DNA of 37,936 nucleotides from positions 1 to 37,936 of the IMG/VR virus record IMGVR_UViG_3300042540_000975. One strand, 5' to 3'. The position numbers and the translations under genes are program-made. Below are positions 28,627 through 37,332 of the stretch, piece after piece (within the stretch, counting starts at the first letter, position 1; each line of letters opens with the position of its first letter). The stretch comes from a virus. The notes under the pieces were generated by a model. It did not search any database and was not told where the DNA came from. It saw only the letters and a list, made by a program, of their open reading frames with translations.

Positions 28627-29285
28627 TAGTCTCCGTATAGAAACTCCGCGACAGCGGCGCCGTCGCCCGTCAGCGTGTATTCGCGGGTCACTTCGTATTT
28701 GTCGCCGACGCCACGCGCGCTGATTCCTGTGAGAATCCATACGCTTGAAGATGGCCCGTCTGGCAAGGCGCTATCACCACCCAACGTAAGCAAATCATTC
28801 AAGCCAGGCAAATTGCTTTCAACTTCCGTCACGCGCCCCACCACGGATGGAACCAAGTAATATTTTACTTGGCGGCGAAGAAGTTCATAAAGCTCCTCTT
28901 TGTTGCCCTCCATGTCTTCCGGCAAGAGCGCAGGATCTTTTTGCTCTGCCGCAGCGGTTATTTTTTCCACGTCATCCGTGGATATTTCCGCAAATTTGGG
29001 ATGTGTTTGCACTGCCACCTCGCGCGAACCGCCCATAAGTTCGACAAGAGGGTAGGCTCGTCCTTCTCCGGCTTCGCTGCCAGTGGACATGTCTGAGCGG
29101 ACGTATTCCCACACACCTCTGCGAAGGCCCGCGGCGTCATCGGTAATTTGAACGCTCGTCAAGATGCCATCGCCACCCGGCGGCTGCATGGGCTCCCCTT
29201 GAGTCGCAATTTGTGTGACGCGCTCAATGAGCTTGCCGTCGGCAAGAATAATTTGTCTGCCCGGTGCGTTGGATATGATGGCCAT
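28626..29285 (-). CDS. Tail protein downstream of tape measure, 219 aa
   Basis: The 219-aa protein starts MAIISNAPGRQIILADGKLI and contains RRGVWEYVRSDMSTGSEAGE and EYTLTGDGAAVAEFLYGD. It sits right after the tape measure gene, where distal tail or baseplate hub proteins are usually found. No domain could be named with confidence. The gap to the tape measure gene is 2 nt. Confidence 0.65.
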   Translation of the reverse strand: MAIISNAPGRQIILADGKLIERVTQIATQGEPMQPPGGDGILTSVQITDDAAGLRRGVWEYVRSDMSTGSEAGEGRAYPLVELMGGSREVAVQTHPKFAEISTDDVEKITAAAEQKDPALLPEDMEGNKEELYELLRRQVKYYLVPSVVGRVTEVESNLPGLNDLLTLGGDSALPDGPSSSVWILTGISARGVGDKYEVTREYTLTGDGAAVAEFLYGD

Positions 29286-29287
29286 GA

Positions 29288-30853
29288 TTAGTTGGTGCTT
29301 AAATAAAGACCGTCTGAGTTTCTTAGTAGATTGACGATTTCTCGGATAAATTGATTGGCTGCCTTTAGTTCTTTTTCCGTGTTGTTTTCGGAGCGGGTGT
29401 CGATAAACTCGTTGCTGGCCAAGCCGACGCGCTGGAGCGCCGAAGCCTCGACCGATCCGGTGGCCCCCGTGCGGCCAAGGCCGCTTAACTCCCCGGCAAT
29501 GCGCTGTGCCTCGCTGATGACCTCTGCTCGGCCCGAAAAATCGTCGGGAGCCAAAGAGGCCGCGCGTTCGGCTAGGACTGCTTGCTCGTTTTCCAAAGCG
29601 GCGCGGCGCTCCTCGGGGGATTGGATTCTGCTCTCTAAGGCCGACAAAGATTGTTGGTCGCGCTTAAGGGATTGTGCTCGTTGTTCGGCTTCGCGCTCGG
29701 CTGTGGCGGCAGCGCGTTCTTTTTCGGTTGCAATTTGTTTTTCTAGTTCTGCGATGCGGGCCACGGTTTGCTCGCGCAAAAGTTCAACGCCAGCGCCGCC
29801 GAATTGCTGCAAATCAGCCAAGCCCTGTTTTTCTCTTTGCAGCCGCTCTTCGAGGCTGCGGCGGTTGTCCTCGTTGATGGCGCGCTGCTTGTCGGCTTGG
29901 GCTTGCAGGCTGGATTCCCGTTTTTGCGCTTCCTCGGCAGCAGCGCGATCTCTGTCTTGAGCGCGGGTTCCATCCTGTGCTGCAAAAAGCCCGCGCAAGT
30001 TTTGCTCTGCTTGCGGCGAGACTCTGCGGGCTTGTTGCAAAAGTTGTTCGCGCTGTGCTTGTAGTGCAATTAAGTCGCGTTCTTCTTGGGTGCGGGCTTT
30101 TGCTAATTCCAGCTCGCGCACAGTCGCGGCCTGTATAGCAACCGCAAACCCTTGACGCGCAGCAGCAGCGCCAGATTCTGTTTCTCTATTTGCGGCTGAC
30201 GAAAGATCAAACGCGCTAATGTAGTCAGCAACTTGAAAACCAATGCCACTTTGCAATTTCCTGTTGGCTTCTTCTAGCGCCTCGATTTGGTCTGCGGCCC
30301 CACGGATGGCGCCGGATAACTGGTCAAAAGTTGTGGTCGGTGCGGACAAGCTAGAAAACGATTGTTGCAGGGATTGGCTTTTGTCGATAAGTCCCTCAAG
30401 TCCTGCTGCTGCGTCTTCCAGCGTTCTGCGAATTAGCGAGCCAATGGCAAAGCCCGCGGCTGCTGCTACCAATCCGCCAAAGGCTGTAGTAACGCGGCGC
30501 ACAACAGCTTCAAACACGTCGCCGGCACTTGTGGCGTTGGCTAAGTCGGCTGCTAATCCACGAATAGCCGATGCGCCAGCGGATGATGTTTGCGCCAATT
30601 CTGCACCGTTGTCCACTTGCGGCAAAGATGACGGCTCAATCGGCGCGCGCGCCGATTCCCGCAAAGCGCGCGCCTGCTGCTGAAGCTCGCGCAGCGGCCC
30701 AAGCCGATCATCCCCCGCAAAAGGGTTGATTGTCATGGTATTGGAAACTGCCGCCTTGGCCTGCTGGCTGAATTTCTGCGTTTCCTGTAGCGCCTGCTGG
30801 AGCCCGGTGCGGACTTCGTTCTGCGCGGTAATCTTGACTTTTACTTCAGCCAT
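29288..30853 (-). CDS. Tape measure protein
   Basis: The 521-aa protein is mostly helical and Gln/Ala-rich with long coiled coils (residues 230-430, many Arg/Glu/Gln heptads) and a hydrophobic segment near 130-160 (AFGGLVAAAAGFAIGSLI). This is the form of a tape measure protein, which sets tail length and passes into the host membrane. It is short for a siphovirus, so the tail should be short too. The start overlaps the chaperone-like gene by 8 nt. Confidence 0.85.
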   Translation of the reverse strand: MAEVKVKITAQNEVRTGLQQALQETQKFSQQAKAAVSNTMTINPFAGDDRLGPLRELQQQARALRESARAPIEPSSLPQVDNGAELAQTSSAGASAIRGLAADLANATSAGDVFEAVVRRVTTAFGGLVAAAAGFAIGSLIRRTLEDAAAGLEGLIDKSQSLQQSFSSLSAPTTTFDQLSGAIRGAADQIEALEEANRKLQSGIGFQVADYISAFDLSSAANRETESGAAAARQGFAVAIQAATVRELELAKARTQEERDLIALQAQREQLLQQARRVSPQAEQNLRGLFAAQDGTRAQDRDRAAAEEAQKRESSLQAQADKQRAINEDNRRSLEERLQREKQGLADLQQFGGAGVELLREQTVARIAELEKQIATEKERAAATAEREAEQRAQSLKRDQQSLSALESRIQSPEERRAALENEQAVLAERAASLAPDDFSGRAEVISEAQRIAGELSGLGRTGATGSVEASALQRVGLASNEFIDTRSENNTEKELKAANQFIREIVNLLRNSDGLYLSTN

Positions 30854-31409
30854 TTTGCCCGGCCTTTCTTAATTGTTGTCTCAGAATGGCAAGGCGCTCG
30901 TCATCGGTCACAATGTCGAGACGCGCGCCCTGTTCGGATTCAAACGCTGCGGCCTCATACCACGCTGCCACTCCCACGGGCGTGGCCCAGGCGCGCTCCT
31001 CGCTCATGCCCAGGCGCATGAGGCGCACCACCGTGGACAGATTGTGCGGTATCTTGCTGGGCTCAACGCGCTGTTCGCCGGCCTTGGGCGCTTTGTTCCA
31101 CAGTTGCGGTGGCGCCACATAATCGGCCACATAAGCCTTCCAGCGGGCCACCTCGGCGTCGAAATCGGCCTTGTCGGTGCCCCGCCAGAGCTTGTAGCGC
31201 CAGCCTGTCGTTTGCGGCAGAGCGAGCGGAGGTCGCGAGCACATCCATGCGGCAATGCGTAGCTCGTCCAACGTGCCGAGTTGGCCGTGGTAGAAAGGAT
31301 TGCCGATGGCTTCCAAGGCAAACGAGTGTCCCAAGGAAAGCGGCCTCATCCGCAGCCCGCAAACGCGGTGCTCGGCGTTAAGGAAAGACTCTGCCGCGAG
31401 CGCGTCCAT
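30846..31409 (-). CDS. Tail assembly chaperone-like protein, 187 aa
   Basis: The 187-aa protein lies between the tail tube and the tape measure genes, where tail assembly chaperones (gpG/gpGT in lambda) lie. It has LGHSFALEAIGNPFYHGQ, a tryptophan-containing helix, and ends in a helical segment (ERLAILRQQLRKAGQNG). A programmed frameshift, as in gpGT, is not evident: no slippery run was seen and the tape measure gene starts 8 nt before its end. Assigned from position. Confidence 0.65.
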   Translation of the reverse strand: MDALAAESFLNAEHRVCGLRMRPLSLGHSFALEAIGNPFYHGQLGTLDELRIAAWMCSRPPLALPQTTGWRYKLWRGTDKADFDAEVARWKAYVADYVAPPQLWNKAPKAGEQRVEPSKIPHNLSTVVRLMRLGMSEERAWATPVGVAAWYEAAAFESEQGARLDIVTDDERLAILRQQLRKAGQNG

Positions 31410-31421
31410 GCGCGTGCGCGG

Positions 31422-31973
31422 CTATCCGGCGCTGAAAGCTACGGTGGTTGCGGTTGTGCGGACGAAATCCGTGTTGGAAAAGCGCTTTTCTTGGCGGATG
31501 GTGCCGCCGCCGGAAATGCTGCCCACGGTCAAGTTGCCATCCTCGCCGTAGTTCACGCCGCGAATGTTGAACTTGATGACATCGCCGGCCGTCTCGGATT
31601 TTTCGGCGCTCAAGGTGTCGAAGGTGATGCCGTCCAAGGTGAATGTCGTGTCGGCGAAAGCATCGGTCAAAATGGTGGCCGACGCCTCGCAGCGGGGATT
31701 GTAGGTGCGGGCGGCGGGAGGCACGGCACCGCCGGTGGAGGGGTCGATAATGACTTCATCCACGCTCCAAGTAAGCGTGGCGCTCAACACGTCGTCGCCG
31801 TCAAGGTCTGGGGCCCCAAACGTTGAGCTCACTGTTTCGGTCGTGGTTTCGGTCCTAGTATATTTAAGGATATTATCCGCAACCGCGCCCGTTTTGTCTT
31901 GGACGGCAAGGTATTCGTAGGTCTTGCTGGTCGAGCGAGAGAAGCCAGCTCCGGAACCGTAAGTAATAGCCAT
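31422..31973 (-). CDS. Major tail tube protein
   Basis: The 183-aa Thr/Ser/Asp-rich beta protein (FGAPDLDGDDVLSATLTWSV, DTTFTLDGITFDTLSAEKSE) has the size and composition of siphovirus tail tube proteins and lies between tail completion and chaperone-like genes. It should form the stacked hexamer tube. Its start carries the best-formed TTGACAC/GAGGGC element, which fits a highly expressed gene. Confidence 0.78.
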   Translation of the reverse strand: MAITYGSGAGFSRSTSKTYEYLAVQDKTGAVADNILKYTRTETTTETVSSTFGAPDLDGDDVLSATLTWSVDEVIIDPSTGGAVPPAARTYNPRCEASATILTDAFADTTFTLDGITFDTLSAEKSETAGDVIKFNIRGVNYGEDGNLTVGSISGGGTIRQEKRFSNTDFVRTTATTVAFSAG

Positions 31974-31993
31974 GCCCTCGGCGGGCGTGTCAA
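31971..31993 (-). promoter_or_regulatory. Start-associated element, tail tube gene
   Basis: TTGACAC (TTGAC at 31989-31993) is 15 nt before the ATG, with GCCGAGGGC touching the ATG. The TGA within TTGAC is the stop of the upstream gene (31990-31992). Nearly identical to the gpW-like gene element. Confidence 0.6.
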
Positions 31994-32868
31994 TTCTGCT
32001 GGCAGTAGAGGGTCAGGGCCAGCACGTCGGTGATGCGGTTGTCGGATCGGTCAACCGTGTGGCCCGTTTCCAGCATCCCGGCAACGGTGACGTTGGCCGT
32101 GGTAAAGTCTTGGGCCACGATGTCGCGTAGGGTTTCCTGCACCGATGTGACCACCTCGTCGTGGCCTGTGGCGTATTGGCCCGGGGTAATCACGTGGATG
32201 GTGACCTGCGCTGACCAGCGCGCCAGTTGCGGATAAGGTCGCTCGGCAGACAGGCAGGCGGCAACAATGCGGCGCGGTGGCGCGGTGGTTTCGGAGTAGT
32301 AGGGATAGACGGTGTAATCGTCAGTGACGGCGCCGGGGATTTCGGTGCCGAGGTGGGCTGAAACAATCTGCTCGATCTCGTGGCGCAGGCTGTAGTTTTG
32401 CGGGGTGCTGGTCGGTCCTGTGGGAGAGGTGGCGATGCGCTCGCCGGCCACTAGGCTAATGCGGATGGTGTCGGTCTGGTAGTTGGCGGTGGTGTCGCTG
32501 GCGAGCTCGGTAAGGTGCCAGCCGTAGAGCGTGAAATCGGTCTGGGCGGTGTTAATGGCGGCGAGGGCGGTGTTGGTATTGGTATCGTCCAAAAGCCGCG
32601 ACAGGGTGGCTACGCGGTCCTTGTGCGAGGCTTGCCAACCTGCGCCGGAATTGGCGGCAGAGATGACCGAGAAATCCATCGTGGCGCGAGTGGCTTGTCG
32701 GACGCCGCCCTCCAGCAATTCCGCCGAGGCAGAGGCGACAATGACGCACGGGAAAGCCAGCGCATCGGCGGGGATGGCGTGGCGCACGGGAATACCAGCC
32801 AGGGCGGTCCCGGTGCGGTTGGCCGTGACGTAGGCGGCGAAGGCGGATTCTAATTCGCGGTGGATCAT
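31990..32868 (-). CDS. Tail terminator-like protein, apparent two-domain duplication
   Basis: At 292 aa this is about twice the usual length of a tail terminator. Residues 1-155 and 163-292 each look like one copy: a start helix (MIHRELESAFAAYVTANR versus RHEIEQIVSAHLGTE), an address for a hydrophobic strand (FPCVIVASASAELLEG versus RRIVAACLSAERPYP), a central strand pair and a final sheet. Terminators cap the tail tube and join it to the head. Fused or duplicated copies would change the ring symmetry. Assigned from position and pattern. Confidence 0.6.
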   Translation of the reverse strand: MIHRELESAFAAYVTANRTGTALAGIPVRHAIPADALAFPCVIVASASAELLEGGVRQATRATMDFSVISAANSGAGWQASHKDRVATLSRLLDDTNTNTALAAINTAQTDFTLYGWHLTELASDTTANYQTDTIRISLVAGERIATSPTGPTSTPQNYSLRHEIEQIVSAHLGTEIPGAVTDDYTVYPYYSETTAPPRRIVAACLSAERPYPQLARWSAQVTIHVITPGQYATGHDEVVTSVQETLRDIVAQDFTTANVTVAGMLETGHTVDRSDNRITDVLALTLYCQQN

Positions 32869-33725
32869 CGGACGGTGGCGGCTGTGGCGCTGGCGGCTTT
32901 TTCAAGAAACGCCTGCATATTGTTGAGGCGCAATCCCACCAAGAAATCCACGGTGCGCTGTGTCAGCATTCGGTCAATGCGCGGGGTGGTATTGCCCATT
33001 TCAATCGTGAAAACTTGGCCTGCCGGGCTTTGCTTGTAATAGCCGTTGGTTTTGCTGGTCGCGCCGTTCACATAGGGCGGCAAGCTGACTTGCAAGGCCT
33101 TGGCGGCAAAACGCCAGCCGGCCTTCATGCTGCCGACGCGCTTTTGCACTTCCTTTTGGTATGTCTCCAACTGCTTGCCCTTGAGCACAACTTGCGACCA
33201 CTGCTTGCGCCCAACTTTGTAGCGTTCGCCGCGCCGTGATTTGTGAACCGCCGGGTTCGGGCGGTCGGCAATTTCGGTAATGTTGCCGAGGCGGTTGTCG
33301 CCAAGAGTTGAGACTTGGCGTTTTTGAGTGTAGCCCCTGACCTGCTTGCCGTTGCGGGAATATCCAGCCACCTGCACACTGCCTTCCGTTTGGCTGTTCA
33401 GTAGCTTTTTAGCCTCATCAAGTTTGCCCTCGCGCACATAGCGGCTGAAAATGGACTTCTTGCGGGTGCGCGCCAGAATACTGTTTACCACGCCGCTGGT
33501 GACAAAGATGCGTCCGATGTCTCTTGCAACAGCGCGGTCGCCTATCTCTTTGCCCGCGTCCATTCCGCGCGGAGGAGTAAAAGAAACAAGGCTGGCAGCG
33601 TCATCGTTGCGGACCAACAGCCGCGCTTGGCTGCGAACCACCTTAATCATGTCGCCGTTGAGCGCCTTTTCCAGCTTGGGCAAAAGGTCGGCAAACTCTT
33701 TGAAATCAATGGTGGCGCTGACCAT
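32865..33725 (-). CDS. HK97 gp10-like head-tail/minor tail protein
   Basis: The 286-aa protein from ATG 33725 (MVSATIDFKEFADLLPKLEK) has an N-terminal HK97-gp10-like part and a long basic middle (residues 100-200, KKSIFSRYVREGKLDEAKKL, then Arg/Lys-rich) before a conserved end. Proteins of this type form the neck connection between head and tail. It is longer than typical gp10 proteins. A frame to 33878 overlaps the upstream gene and was not used. Confidence 0.65.
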   Translation of the reverse strand: MVSATIDFKEFADLLPKLEKALNGDMIKVVRSQARLLVRNDDAASLVSFTPPRGMDAGKEIGDRAVARDIGRIFVTSGVVNSILARTRKKSIFSRYVREGKLDEAKKLLNSQTEGSVQVAGYSRNGKQVRGYTQKRQVSTLGDNRLGNITEIADRPNPAVHKSRRGERYKVGRKQWSQVVLKGKQLETYQKEVQKRVGSMKAGWRFAAKALQVSLPPYVNGATSKTNGYYKQSPAGQVFTIEMGNTTPRIDRMLTQRTVDFLVGLRLNNMQAFLEKAASATAATVR

Positions 33726-33729
33726 CGCC

Positions 33730-34068
33730 TTACTCCGCCAATCCGCCCGCCGTAATCTCAACCACCGCCGCGTCCTGCGCCACGCCGAGCACTTGCAGTT
33801 CAATGTCGCGCACGGTGATGCGGCTCCAGATGGCCGGGATAGAAACCTCTTTGATGCCCATTGCAATGCACCGCTCAAACTCGCTGCGCGGGATCGCCAG
33901 CCGCACTGAGCGGATCTGGCGCACCCCGCCCTCCGCGAGCTCGTCGCGCAAATCCATGTCGCCGACCACAGCCTTGAGTTGCGCGCCGCCGATGGTCACA
34001 TATTCGCCGCCCACGTCCGTAATCGCGGCCACGCCAAGGATGTGCGCCGTGTCTAACTGATTCGCCAT
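33730..34068 (-). CDS. Head-tail connector protein, 112 aa
   Basis: The 112-aa protein (MANQLDTAHILGVAAITDVG and LQVLGVAQDAAVVEITAGGL) is beta-rich and sits between a glycosyltransferase and the neck protein gene, where small head-tail joining proteins lie. No catalytic features are seen. The start has the TTGAC element with GTAGGGC next to ATG. Confidence 0.6.
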   Translation of the reverse strand: MANQLDTAHILGVAAITDVGGEYVTIGGAQLKAVVGDMDLRDELAEGGVRQIRSVRLAIPRSEFERCIAMGIKEVSIPAIWSRITVRDIELQVLGVAQDAAVVEITAGGLAE

Positions 34069-34088
34069 GCCCTACGTCCGCGAGTCAA
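34066..34088 (-). promoter_or_regulatory. Start-associated element, connector gene
   Basis: TTGAC (34084-34088) is 15 nt before the ATG, with GTAGGGC touching the ATG. The sequence reads TTGACTC rather than TTGACAC. The TGA is the stop codon of the upstream glycosyltransferase gene. Confidence 0.5.
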
Positions 34089-34651
34089 AGCCCCGCCACG
34101 CCAGGGTCGTAGTGCTTGGTGACGTAGCTGTAAAAGTAAATCGGCTCGTCGCCGCTCCATTCCTCGGTCTGTAAATGCGGCAGGAGGCCGAGCGCATAGT
34201 TGTAGTCCTCGCCCCACATCATATCGGGAAAGCGGCTTTGTAGGGCCGCCTCGCGCTTAATGGCGCACAAATGATGCGGTGTGCGGTCTTGACCCTGCCA
34301 GTGGTGGTTGTCGCGGAAACGCAGGCTGTGGCGGAAGATGGGCGAAGGGCGGTAGTCCTCTCCATCCATCGTGACGTGCATGGTAATGCCGACCACATCG
34401 GGCTTGCTTTTAAGGCAGGGAAGGATTCGGGCAACGTAGTCGGGCGCCACCATATCGTCATCGTCCACAAAGGCCACATAGTCGCCTGTAGCCTGCTCGA
34501 TCATCCGCTGCCGCTTAACCCCGACCGATCCGGGGCCGTCATCAATGGTGATGCGGACGCTGCGCTTGGCCTGCGGCTTTAAGACGGCAAGCAGCTTTTC
34601 CAGCATGGCCGAGCGGGACGGCATGGTGGGAATCAGAATTTCCAGCTTCAT
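34085..34651 (-). CDS. GT2-family glycosyltransferase, 188 aa
   Basis: The 188-aa protein starts MKLEILIPTMPSRSAMLEKL, the nucleotide-sugar binding N-terminus of GT-A enzymes, with GDYVAFVDDDDMVAPDYV (acidic residues 63-66) as the metal/donor motif and a WGEDYNYALG segment as a catalytic base candidate. It is compact, like other phage GT2 proteins. The ATG at 34651 overlaps the upstream stop by 4 nt, so it is made with the 574-aa protein. Confidence 0.85.
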   Translation of the reverse strand: MKLEILIPTMPSRSAMLEKLLAVLKPQAKRSVRITIDDGPGSVGVKRQRMIEQATGDYVAFVDDDDMVAPDYVARILPCLKSKPDVVGITMHVTMDGEDYRPSPIFRHSLRFRDNHHWQGQDRTPHHLCAIKREAALQSRFPDMMWGEDYNYALGLLPHLQTEEWSGDEPIYFYSYVTKHYDPGVAGL

Positions 34652-36372
34652 GGCACCCATCCCTGTGCCACGGCATCCGGGTTGCGGCGGCGGAAGACAG
34701 CCTTGCCGCGCTCGTTGGCCTCTGGGTTTTGCTGGCGGCGGTAACACTCGTCTGTCGCCGCGCCCGTGAACAGCGGGTGGTCGTGGTAGAACTTAATGTG
34801 CCGCGCATCCTCGACCACGCCGTCGCGGTAGGCGCGGAAAGAAAACTCGGTGTCTGACCAATAGCCGTCGTATTCGGGGCACAGCAACCAGTCGCGCCCA
34901 AGCCACCACCGCCAGTTAAAGCACATGATGGTCATCAACTTCTCGTCGGGCTTGTTGAAGCCATCCGAAACGTGCAGGACGGTGGGCTTGTCCATGTGCG
35001 GGGTCATGGCTTGGATCACTTGTTCATCCCAACCGTGGGGGGGATAAACGTCCGACTGCGCCATGACAAAGATGCGAGCCCCCGATGCCGTGGCTGCGCG
35101 GGCGGCGGCGTTGTAGTTGGCCACGGCAGAAGAATGACCTTCGGGAACGGCGGGCGCCAATGCGTGCGGGTAGTGCTGCAACTGCTCGACTACCTCCGTG
35201 TCCGACTCGCAGATGCCGAAATAATATGCCACCCGCTCCGGGTGCGCGGCCCGCTCCAGCCAGAGGTTGCGGACTTCGATGTCCTTTTGCCCCCTGCCCG
35301 CTGGGTGGCCCACGGCAATGCGGGGCTTGAGACGCTTCTGCCATTCTTTGCGGATGCGCTCGGCCTCCTTGGTGTGGCCGGCTTTAGCCAGGGCAAGCGT
35401 CTTTAGATCGTGCGCTCGCCATCCGTAGAGGGACGCATCGTGCGTCCAAGAGGGTTCGTCGGGCATGGGTTGCGCCTCCATCGCGTAGGCATAGGCCAGC
35501 CCTTTCTTCGCGTTGCCTCTGGCCGTGTGCATTTTGCAAAGCTCCGCGTAGCCTTCGCGGCGGTGCGGCATGAGTCGGACGGCTTCCAACAGCGGGCGCT
35601 CGGCTTCGTCCACGTCTTTGATCCATCGGCCAATGGTTTGGTAGGCCACGAACTTTTCCTCGTCGCCGAGGTCAGGGTGGGCCGTGGCAAAGATCGCGGC
35701 CTCCATAGCCTTGGGAATGTCCTGCTGCGTCTCGCACTCGCGGAAGAGAAACCACCATTCGCGGCCCGTGCGTCGCTCTGGCGGCACGCTTTCAAGGATG
35801 GCGCGGTTGCGGACTACGCTGCCGCGCTTGTTGTTTTCGGGGAGGTGGATGACTTGAAGTTCCATGCACCAAGTGTTTTTGGTGCCGTCCTTTGTCTCGA
35901 TGTCCTCGTGAACGGCATTGATCCAGTGGTTATAACAATCCACATGGACGAGGCGGATGCGCCTGGCATAGCTGCCGGACGCAGTGGTCACATACGGTGC
36001 GTAGATAGCGCCTTTGATGATCTCGGTGCCGCTGCGAATCTTGGCCAGCGCCTCGGCCCCTGAGTCGGCGAGCAGATCGTCACAGTCGGCCCACATAAGC
36101 CAGTCTGTGCCTTCGGGTGCGAGGGCAAAGGTCTGGTTGCGAGCGGCGGCGAAGTTATCGACGTGCGGCCAATCCTTGCCCGTCTCGCCATTCACATACT
36201 CGCCCACGATGCAGCCACGGGCTTTGGCGATGTCCAGCGTCTCATCGGGCGGCTGGTTGCCGCAGGCGCGCACTACGCTGACGGAATCAACGTGCGGCTG
36301 GAAGCTGTCGAGGAAGCGGGTGATGTTGGCCGCTTCGTTGCCTACAATGATGCCGAGATGAATCTTTACCAC
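34648..36372 (-). CDS. Two-domain glycosyltransferase with TPR-like middle, 574 aa
   Basis: The N-terminal domain (1-210) is GT2-like: MVKIHLGIIVGNEAANITRF at the start and WLMWADCDDLL (91-101) as the acidic donor/metal motif. A helical TPR-like part (about 210-345) is followed by a second GT-A-like domain (350-574) with FVMAQSDVYPPHGWDEQV and GYWSDTEFSFRAYRDG. Multi-domain GTs with TPR middles are known. It starts on a GTG at 36372 and follows the terminator-like hairpins after the capsid gene. Probable targets are virion proteins, host surface or DNA; unknown. Confidence 0.8.
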   Translation of the reverse strand: MVKIHLGIIVGNEAANITRFLDSFQPHVDSVSVVRACGNQPPDETLDIAKARGCIVGEYVNGETGKDWPHVDNFAAARNQTFALAPEGTDWLMWADCDDLLADSGAEALAKIRSGTEIIKGAIYAPYVTTASGSYARRIRLVHVDCYNHWINAVHEDIETKDGTKNTWCMELQVIHLPENNKRGSVVRNRAILESVPPERRTGREWWFLFRECETQQDIPKAMEAAIFATAHPDLGDEEKFVAYQTIGRWIKDVDEAERPLLEAVRLMPHRREGYAELCKMHTARGNAKKGLAYAYAMEAQPMPDEPSWTHDASLYGWRAHDLKTLALAKAGHTKEAERIRKEWQKRLKPRIAVGHPAGRGQKDIEVRNLWLERAAHPERVAYYFGICESDTEVVEQLQHYPHALAPAVPEGHSSAVANYNAAARAATASGARIFVMAQSDVYPPHGWDEQVIQAMTPHMDKPTVLHVSDGFNKPDEKLMTIMCFNWRWWLGRDWLLCPEYDGYWSDTEFSFRAYRDGVVEDARHIKFYHDHPLFTGAATDECYRRQQNPEANERGKAVFRRRNPDAVAQGWVP

Positions 36373-36393
36373 TGACTACAAAAGGAAAGGGCC

Positions 36394-36469
36394 GCGCTGA
36401 GTGGAAGCGCGACCCTTCGGGTCGAAACCCAGATGGAAACTCCCGGCGGGCCACTCAAACCGCCGGGAG
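36394..36469 (-). terminator. Hairpins after the major capsid gene
   Basis: Directly after the capsid stop on the minus strand lies CTCCCGGCGG/CCGCCGGGAG (36440-36449 with 36460-36469), a perfect 10-bp stem with a 10-nt loop and a short TTT. A second hairpin CGACCC/GGGTCG with a TTC loop lies at 36410-36424 and overlaps GCGCT/AGCGC (36394-36410). This is a probable partial terminator, lowering expression of the glycosyltransferases relative to the capsid, or an mRNA 3' stabiliser. Confidence 0.7.
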
Positions 36470-36483
36470 ATGAACACACGAAC

Positions 36484-37332
36484 TTAGATGATCAGCGCGC
36501 AGGTGCCGCTGGTCAGACCGGCTGCCGATCCAAACATAACTTCGACCGAGGCAGTCACCGTGCGGGTGGACTGCGAGGCGGTGATGTTATACATGACGGT
36601 CATGCCAAGCTGCTCCAGCGTCACGTTGTCCGAGACGTAGAGGAGGTTAGCGACCGCCGGATCGATGACGGGCATGGCCGAGGCCACCGCAACCGCTTCG
36701 GGCGAAACCGCGAAGCCGTCGAGGCCCGCGACAGCACCGCTGAAGCTGTTGGCGAAGTAGATGCCCTGATCGAAACCGTAGGCGCCGTTAGCCAAAGGAA
36801 GGAAATCGGCGTTGGTCGGGATCAGCTTGCTGTAGATTTCGGGAGTAACAACCAAGCCCTTGCGGTCGCTCTTGCTGATCGCGCTCCACAGGGAAGCGAG
36901 ATGGCCGGAACCGGGGGTGATGGTGGTCGTAGTAACCGTGGCCGCGCCGAAGTTAACCGTGGTGATCGGGGTGATCGCCACCGAGAACAATTTGTCGGCG
37001 AGAGCGTTGAGGTTGATACGAACCAAGTTCTCCAGACGGTGACCCAAAGCGAGGTCGGCCTGTGTGATGCCGAAGAACTGGCTGTAGTGGTCGAGCGTCA
37101 CGGTCGCCTTGCCAACGGTAACGTCGGAAGCCGGGGTGAAATCGGTCGGGTTGGTGGTCGTGGCGCTGGTGGCCGTGACGAGGGGCACCTGAATGGTGTC
37201 CTTACTCTTTCGGACTTCGTTACTGAAATCCGTGCTGAAGATGCGAAGCGGGGCCAACCGGTTGGCGAGCACCGTCTGCACCTGTTCAGAGATCGTCGCT
37301 ACGACGAGTGCTGAATCGAATACGTTTGCCAT
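36484..37332 (-). CDS. Major capsid protein (HK97-like fold)
   Basis: The 282-aa protein lies right after protease/scaffold, and its size suits a major capsid protein. It starts with a helical part (MANVFDSALVVATISEQVQT), followed by a beta/alpha body (LDHYSQFFGITQADLALGHR, GLVVTPEIYSKLIPTNADF), and ends in GTCALII. It builds the icosahedral head. No long cleaved N-terminal delta domain is evident, consistent with a separate scaffold. Its 52-nt leader is C/A-rich with no Shine-Dalgarno. Confidence 0.85.
   Translation of the reverse strand: MANVFDSALVVATISEQVQTVLANRLAPLRIFSTDFSNEVRKSKDTIQVPLVTATSATTTNPTDFTPASDVTVGKATVTLDHYSQFFGITQADLALGHRLENLVRINLNALADKLFSVAITPITTVNFGAATVTTTTITPGSGHLASLWSAISKSDRKGLVVTPEIYSKLIPTNADFLPLANGAYGFDQGIYFANSFSGAVAGLDGFAVSPEAVAVASAMPVIDPAVANLLYVSDNVTLEQLGMTVMYNITASQSTRTVTASVEVMFGSAAGLTSGTCALII

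Noticed and set aside
30846-31409. Programmed frameshift in the tail assembly chaperone
   Set aside because: No slippery heptamer was seen near the end and no room exists for a second-frame extension before the tape measure gene.
36433-37314. 293-aa plus-strand frame opposite the major capsid gene
   Set aside because: Shadow of the capsid gene; Gly/Arg/Asp-rich with no domain and no RBS.
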